Assembly: GCA_003646995.1 (NCBI GenBank)
Contig: QMLZ01000004.1
Location: 1-47,115, forward strand
Reading direction: 5' to 3'
Length of the DNA: 47,115 bases
Source of the DNA: Deltaproteobacteria bacterium
GTDB taxonomy: Bacteria > Desulfobacterota > DSM-4660 > Desulfatiglandales > Desulfatiglandaceae
Below, one piece after another: positions 42,879 through 47,115 of this stretch. Below the pieces are notes generated by a model. The model was not told where the DNA came from, made no database searches, and saw only the letters and a list, made by a program, of their open reading frames with translations. A program made the translations under genes and the position numbers. How positions within the stretch are numbered: position 1 is the first letter of the stretch; every line of letters begins with the position of its first letter.

Positions 42879-44231
42879 ATGAAAAATGGAACTAAGCCTA
42901 AAGGCATACCAGTTGATAGTGCCAGTATATCTCTTCCCAAGCCCGTTGGAGCCGAAATAAGACCAAAGAGATTGGTCTTCTCGCTTGAGACCTCTTGGGG
43001 AAAACTCAGATCCTTGGTAAAACCCGGTGGCGACGTCTCCCAGGGACAGTTGTTGGCTGTTGACGACAAGGGTGTGGCCCCGCCTTTATTTGCGCCTTGT
43101 GCTGGCAAGCTGAGCGGCATTCGACCTTGGGTGAATTTTTCCGGCAACGAGGCACCGGCAATTATACTCCAGTGCAGCAGTCAAACAAACTCCGCACAAA
43201 TGCCGAAGGAAACAAGGCCTTGGAAGGAGATGGACTCCCATACCCTTATCAGGAAAGTGCAAAAGTCTGGGATAAAAGAACCCGACCCTTACAGATGGCC
43301 CCTTGCGTGGCGGCTGGCACAACCTGGGACCCCTCCTTCTGAAACGACCGATGGCCCTGATATCTCTCACCCAATTGATTATTTAGTGATAAACGCCTTG
43401 GACCGCCAACCGGGAATTTCCATTCGAGAATCCATCTTAAGTAGCAAGGAAAGCGAGATCGGCGACAGTATCTCGCTGCTGCAACAGGTTTCAGGGGCAA
43501 AAAATACTGTACTGGCCATTAGGAAAGGGCAACCAATTTCCCACTCTCTGCAAACCGAACTTGCCAACCGGGCGATCAAGATAAAGGAGTGCCCATTCAT
43601 TTACCCTTTGGCCTCTGAGCCCTTAATTGTTCGCTTTGTTACGGGTAGAGAAGTTCCCATGCCCGAGGGTGACTCAAGGGCAGTAGGGGTTACAGTTGTT
43701 GACGTTGTAACCGCCCTGCGCCTGTACAAATCCATCAGGGACAACGTTCCCGCTACCTCCACACTTGTTCAACTGAGCATACCCAGCAGCAATGTCGATT
43801 ATCAGGTGTGGGTTCCCGAAGGAATTTTGGTTGGGGAATTGCTTGATCATCTCCAGCTTATGCCTTCAGATGCGGCGAAGCTGGTTATGGGTGGATCTTT
43901 TCAGGGATTCGCTCAGCACACATTTGAGGTTCCCATTTCAGGGCAGGTTGATTCCATATTAGTGCAAACCCTCTCTGAAGTTTTCACTTACGAGAATAAT
44001 CCATGCATCAGTTGCGGATATTGCGTGAAAGTTTGCCCAATGGGCCTTTTGCCCAATGAGCTCAGCAGGTATTGCGAGTATGAAAATTTTGAGGCGGCTG
44101 AAAAAGCCTTCATCTTTCATTGTATTGAGTGCGGTATATGCGCTTACGTATGCCCGGCCAAAAGGCCCATGGTACATCTGATCCGCTTTGGAAAGAGGGA
44201 GATTCTCAGAATGCGGGAAGCCGCGCAATAA
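42879..44231 (+). CDS. rnfC: RnfC-like subunit lacking the usual NADH/FMN motifs
   Basis: Peripheral subunit of a Rnf-type ion-translocating electron-transfer complex, 450 residues from ATG 42879 (a TTG at 42864 is also in frame). Two complete 4Fe-4S motifs are at C376-x2-C379-x2-C382-x3-C386 and C415-x2-C418-x2-C421-x3-C425. RnfC-like framework is visible at PGGDVSQGQLLAV, FVTGREVPMPEGDSRAVGV and AAKLVMGGSFQGFAQ. However, where other RnfC proteins have the glycine-rich GLGGAGFPT loop this one reads GIKEPDPYRWPLAWRL (131-146), and the ECEPY motif region reads INALDRQPGISI (171-182). NADH oxidation is therefore doubtful. First gene of rnfCDGEAB. Confidence 0.88.
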   Translation: MKNGTKPKGIPVDSASISLPKPVGAEIRPKRLVFSLETSWGKLRSLVKPGGDVSQGQLLAVDDKGVAPPLFAPCAGKLSGIRPWVNFSGNEAPAIILQCSSQTNSAQMPKETRPWKEMDSHTLIRKVQKSGIKEPDPYRWPLAWRLAQPGTPPSETTDGPDISHPIDYLVINALDRQPGISIRESILSSKESEIGDSISLLQQVSGAKNTVLAIRKGQPISHSLQTELANRAIKIKECPFIYPLASEPLIVRFVTGREVPMPEGDSRAVGVTVVDVVTALRLYKSIRDNVPATSTLVQLSIPSSNVDYQVWVPEGILVGELLDHLQLMPSDAAKLVMGGSFQGFAQHTFEVPISGQVDSILVQTLSEVFTYENNPCISCGYCVKVCPMGLLPNELSRYCEYENFEAAEKAFIFHCIECGICAYVCPAKRPMVHLIRFGKREILRMREAAQ

Positions 44232-44258
44232 ATAGTACAGTAACAAAAGGGACCTATC

Positions 44259-45236
44259 ATGAAACGACCACAATTATATGTATCAGCACCTCCCCATCTG
44301 CATTCTGGGGTGAGGGTGAATTCCATAATGAGGGACTTTATTGTAGCCCTCTTACCGGCCGTGCTTGCCGGATGGTTTTATTTCGGTTGGTCGGCATTGC
44401 TCATTTTGATTATCTCAACAGCATCCGCAATGGCAACCAAGCTGCTGTGGGACAAGCTGGTAGGAAGGCCGGTGGGACTAAAAGATGGGAGTGCAATATT
44501 TACTGGCCTTGTATTAGGTCTTATGCTTTCCAACCAGGTGCCATGGTGGATACCAGTTGTGGGTTGCCTAGTGGCCATAGTGGCAGGCAAAGAGCTCTTT
44601 GGAGGACTAGGTAACCACCCATTTAACTCATCACTAGTGGGTTGGGCCTTCCTGGCCATATCCTATAAGGACATCCTTGAAAACTACCCCACGCCTGAGC
44701 CAAAGTTTCTGCTTGAAGCTGGGGAATACTTAGTAGATCCAGCCATTTATGCCTTCAAAGACGGAGGAGTAGATGCGATAATCGATGTCCCATGGAAGGA
44801 TTTCATCTTGGGAAATGTACCGGGGGAAATTGGCACCATTTGCGTAATAGCCATCCTCCTTGGTGGTGCCTATCTTCTTTACCGCCGAGTGATTACATGG
44901 CACATTCCCGTTTCTTTCATTGCCACAGTTTGGATATTCGGCTATGTGACATCCTTGATCGACCCGGAAACCTATGCAAGCGGCACCTTCCACGTATTGG
45001 CTGGATGGACACTGTTCGCCGCCTTCTTCTTGGCACCGGAATTCGGGACCGCTCCTGTAACCGTTGGAGGCAAGATAGGGTATGGAATAGGTTGCGGCCT
45101 GCTTACCATGATAATTAGAATATGGGGTACGTACAATGAAGGCGTACCCTTCGCCATTTTGCTTATGAACTCTGTAACGCCACTGCTGGACAAAATCAGG
45201 CCTAGAGTTGTTGGGAGGGTAAAAGAAATTGCGTGA
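44259..45236 (+). CDS. rnfD: RnfD-like membrane subunit without the flavinylation motif
   Basis: Integral membrane subunit of 325 residues. Framework motifs are HLHSGVRVNSIMRDFIVALLPAV, DGSAIFTGLVLGLMLS, GGLGNHPFNSSLVGWAFLAIS, FILGNVPGEIG and PEFGTAPVTVGGKIGYGIG. RnfD normally carries FMN on a threonine in an SGAT-type motif between the NPFN and LGN segments; here that stretch (151-180, LVDPAIYAFKDGGVDAIIDV) has no S/T-G-A-T. Covalent FMN is probably absent. AAGGGA precedes the ATG, and the 3' end overlaps rnfG by eight bases. Confidence 0.88.
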   Translation: MKRPQLYVSAPPHLHSGVRVNSIMRDFIVALLPAVLAGWFYFGWSALLILIISTASAMATKLLWDKLVGRPVGLKDGSAIFTGLVLGLMLSNQVPWWIPVVGCLVAIVAGKELFGGLGNHPFNSSLVGWAFLAISYKDILENYPTPEPKFLLEAGEYLVDPAIYAFKDGGVDAIIDVPWKDFILGNVPGEIGTICVIAILLGGAYLLYRRVITWHIPVSFIATVWIFGYVTSLIDPETYASGTFHVLAGWTLFAAFFLAPEFGTAPVTVGGKIGYGIGCGLLTMIIRIWGTYNEGVPFAILLMNSVTPLLDKIRPRVVGRVKEIA

Positions 45237-45804
45237 ATTATTCCGAATGGTTTTTGTCCTGACAGCCATTTGTGCTGGATCTGCACTGGTCCTTGCTTAC
45301 GCTAACAAGGCTACAAAGCCTGCTCGGGAATATCAACTTCTCAAATATGTTCAGGGACCGTCAGTTAAAAAGGTATTAAAGGGATATGACAATGACCCTA
45401 TCAGGGACGTGATTGAGATCTCCATAGGAAAGGACGAAAAGGGCCACTCAATAAAAATATTCCCCGCGAAGAAAGATGGAAAGATCATAGGAATTGCCTA
45501 TTCATCAAGTGCTCAAGGATATCATGGACAAATCGAGGTTATGGTAGGCATAGATATGAATGGCACCATTACGGGTATAAGTATCATGCGTCACTCGGAG
45601 ACTCCGGGCCTGGGTGCAAGGGTTGTGGAACCAGCCTTCACTAACCAGTTTGCGGGGCTAAAACTCTCAGGGCAACTTAACCTTTCCACTCGTGGAGGCA
45701 AAATTGATGGGGTAAGCGGTGCCACTTTCTCTAGTCAAGGTGTTGTATCCGCGGTCCGCAAGGCCCTTGAACTTTTCCCCAAGGTAAAAAAGGAGGTTAG
45801 CTAG
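45229..45804 (+). CDS. rnfG: RnfG subunit (covalent FMN protein)
   Basis: Membrane-anchored, mostly periplasmic flavoprotein of 191 residues. One N-terminal helix (VFVLTAICAGSALVLAYA) is followed by an FMN-binding domain with HSETPGLGAR and the flavinylation motif GVSGATFSS, threonine T166, fully conserved. The start is TTG at 45229: GGGAGGG lies nine bases upstream and the resulting MRELFRMVFVLT fits the family N-terminus; ATG 45247 would remove part of the helix. FMN attachment needs ApbE, which is not in the window. Confidence 0.92.
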   Translation: MRELFRMVFVLTAICAGSALVLAYANKATKPAREYQLLKYVQGPSVKKVLKGYDNDPIRDVIEISIGKDEKGHSIKIFPAKKDGKIIGIAYSSSAQGYHGQIEVMVGIDMNGTITGISIMRHSETPGLGARVVEPAFTNQFAGLKLSGQLNLSTRGGKIDGVSGATFSSQGVVSAVRKALELFPKVKKEVS

Positions 45805-45806
45805 GC

Positions 45807-46409
45807 ATGGGAGCAGTAGTTCGGGAATTCACCAAAGGCCTGTGGAAAGAGGTGCCGCCATTTCGGCTCGTTCTGGGCCTGTGCCCTACCCTAGCGGTCA
45901 CCACTGCAGCTAAAAACGGCGTCGGAATGGGTCTAGCCACCACATTTGTGTTGGTGTGCTCGAACCTAATAATCTCAATTCTTCGCAACGCGATTCCTAA
46001 AAAGGTGAGGATTGCCGCCTTTATCGTTGTTATTGCCTCATTTGTGGTAATTGTGGAACTCATGATGCAGGCATATTTTTATCCCCTATATAAAATCCTC
46101 GGGATATTTATACCCCTTATCGTCGTTAACTGTATTATTCTTGGGAGGGCAGAGGCATTTGCCTCGAAGAATTCTGTGCTACCCTCCATTGCCGATGGCC
46201 TTGGTATGGGACTGGGCTTTACCATGTCCCTTACCCTACTGGGAGCAATAAGGGAGTTGTTGGGCAATGGGACGGTTTTCGGAATTCATGTAATGTGGGA
46301 ATCCTTTCGGCCTTTCGGCATTATGCTTAAGCCCCCAGGGGCCTTTATTTGCTTGGGTCTCATCTTGTCTCTTATGAATTGGATAAGCTCCAAACAAAGG
46401 AGTCATTAG
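45807..46409 (+). CDS. rnfE: RnfE membrane subunit
   Basis: Integral membrane subunit of 200 residues that, with RnfA, forms the membrane core holding a 2Fe-2S cluster. Cysteines expected as ligands are present: C26 in LGLCPTLAVT and C109 in LIVVNCIILGRAEAFA. Other family stretches are GLGMGLGFTMSLTLLGAIRELLGNG. AGGAGG lies ten bases before the ATG, two bases after the rnfG stop. No sign of degeneration. Confidence 0.94.
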   Translation: MGAVVREFTKGLWKEVPPFRLVLGLCPTLAVTTAAKNGVGMGLATTFVLVCSNLIISILRNAIPKKVRIAAFIVVIASFVVIVELMMQAYFYPLYKILGIFIPLIVVNCIILGRAEAFASKNSVLPSIADGLGMGLGFTMSLTLLGAIRELLGNGTVFGIHVMWESFRPFGIMLKPPGAFICLGLILSLMNWISSKQRSH

Positions 46410-46411
46410 CA

Positions 46412-46990
46412 ATGTCTGAGTATCTCCTTTTAATTGTTAGTGCGATATTTGTAAATAATATTATTTTAGCAAGATATTTGGGTAATTGCCCCTTTCTTGG
46501 CACGTCCAACAGGATGGACACGGCTACAGGTATGGCTATGGCCGTCGTGTTTGTCATTACATTGTCTAGTGCCACGACATGGATAGTCCAGGAATATATT
46601 TTGAAGCCTTTTGATTTGGAGTACCTCCAAACTATTGCCTTCATACTGGTCATCGCCTCACTGGTTCAGCTAGTAGAGATGTTTTTGCAAAAATCCATAC
46701 CTGGACTATATCGCGCATTGGGCATTTTCCTACCTTTGATCACTACCAACTGTGCGGTCCTGGGTGTGGCTGTGCTGTCTGTGGAAAGCCACATGAGCTT
46801 CATTAAGACTCTGGTATTTGCCTTTGCATCTTCAGTGGGCTATGGAATGGCCCTGGTTATACTGACCGGCATTCGAGAGCGCTCCGCCACTTCTCCCATA
46901 CCTCAACACCTTAGAGGTACGCCATTGGGACTTATTACTGTGGCTTTGCTGGCATTGGCCTTTCTGGGCTTTGCGGGCATGGTAAAGTAG
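46412..46990 (+). CDS. rnfA: RnfA membrane subunit
   Basis: Integral membrane subunit of 192 residues, inverted-topology partner of RnfE. Cluster cysteines are C26 in YLGNCPFLGTS and C114 in LITTNCAVLGVA; SVGYGMALVILTGIRER near the end is typical. I start at ATG 46412, which has AAGGAG nine bases upstream, rather than at the TTG inside rnfE (46349). Two bases separate it from the rnfE stop, so the genes are coupled. Confidence 0.94.
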   Translation: MSEYLLLIVSAIFVNNIILARYLGNCPFLGTSNRMDTATGMAMAVVFVITLSSATTWIVQEYILKPFDLEYLQTIAFILVIASLVQLVEMFLQKSIPGLYRALGIFLPLITTNCAVLGVAVLSVESHMSFIKTLVFAFASSVGYGMALVILTGIRERSATSPIPQHLRGTPLGLITVALLALAFLGFAGMVK

Positions 46991-47029
46991 CGGAACCGGT
47001 AATTCTTATGGAATAGAGGTGTAAGATCT

Positions 47030-47115
47030 ATGCTAGAAGCAGTCTTGGCTATAGGCGGAATCGGATTGATCGCAGGACTTGGCCTCGCCATAGCATCTAA
47101 GATATTTTACGTATA
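47030..47115 (+). CDS. rnfB: RnfB subunit, N-terminal 28 codons only
   Basis: GAGGTG lies eight bases before ATG 47030. The visible part, MLEAVLAIGGIGLIAGLGLA followed by IASKIFYV, is the N-terminal membrane helix of RnfB. The ferredoxin-accepting Fe-S domains lie beyond the right edge, so this subunit cannot be checked here. Confidence 0.85.
   Translation, partial: MLEAVLAIGGIGLIAGLGLAIASKIFYV

Noticed and set aside
1..47115. CRISPR array, prophage, insertion sequence, toxin-antitoxin or defence genes
   Set aside because: No regularly spaced repeats, transposase, integrase or defence-type proteins are visible; the window is metabolic and regulatory.

Overview
The window looks like a chromosomal segment of an anaerobic, metabolically versatile bacterium, most likely a Desulfobacterota (deltaproteobacterial) lineage. 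This is inferred from gene content only: a six-gene Rnf cluster in the order C-D-G-E-A-B, a flavoredoxin-type flavin reductase, a DUF3786 iron-sulfur protein, many PAS/HDOD/HD-GYP-type regulators, and two Liv-type ABC transporters next to CoA ligases. There is no rRNA, tRNA, CRISPR array, phage or insertion-sequence gene.

Layout. 1-4.4 kb: a PAS histidine kinase (cut by the left edge) and two response regulators, one with HDOD output and one with a degenerate HD-GYP output. 4.5-10.6 kb: flavin reductase, ACT-domain protein, bacteriohemerythrin, FAD amino-acid dehydrogenase, long acyl-CoA dehydrogenase and a crotonase. 10.6-16.8 kb (minus strand): a TetR regulator followed by livG-livF-binding protein-livH-livM; livH is frameshifted, and behind livM lie eroded pieces of a class-III aminotransferase fused to the end of an AcoX-like kinase. 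16.9-28.4 kb: NDP-forming acyl-CoA synthetase subunit, UbiA prenyltransferase, two Old Yellow Enzyme family reductases, an acyl-CoA ligase, a single-domain response regulator, nitroreductase, DUF3786 Fe-S protein, lipid-kinase-like protein and gpmI. 28.4-29.1 kb is a gene-free gap with inverted repeats. 29.1-37.4 kb (plus): CoA-disulfide/persulfide reductase with rhodanese domain, acyl-CoA ligase and a second, intact Liv-type transporter. 37.4-42.4 kb: radical SAM protein, an HDOD protein ending in a histidine-kinase dimerisation domain without ATPase, and a Cache-PAS hybrid kinase. 42.8-47.1 kb: rnfCDGEA and the first 28 codons of rnfB.

How it fits together. Carboxylic acids (fatty, branched or aromatic) are probably imported by the Liv transporters, activated by the CoA ligases, and oxidised by the acyl-CoA dehydrogenase and crotonase; flavin reductases and an Rnf-type membrane complex handle electrons. 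The most interesting points are (1) an Rnf cluster whose RnfC has lost the glycine-rich NADH/FMN loop and whose RnfD has lost the flavinylated threonine motif while all visible iron-sulfur cysteines and the RnfG flavin site remain, suggesting an NAD-independent Rnf variant; (2) three good sigma-54 (-24/-12) promoters, each in front of a signalling gene; and (3) a TetR gene with a strong operator placed over its own promoter.
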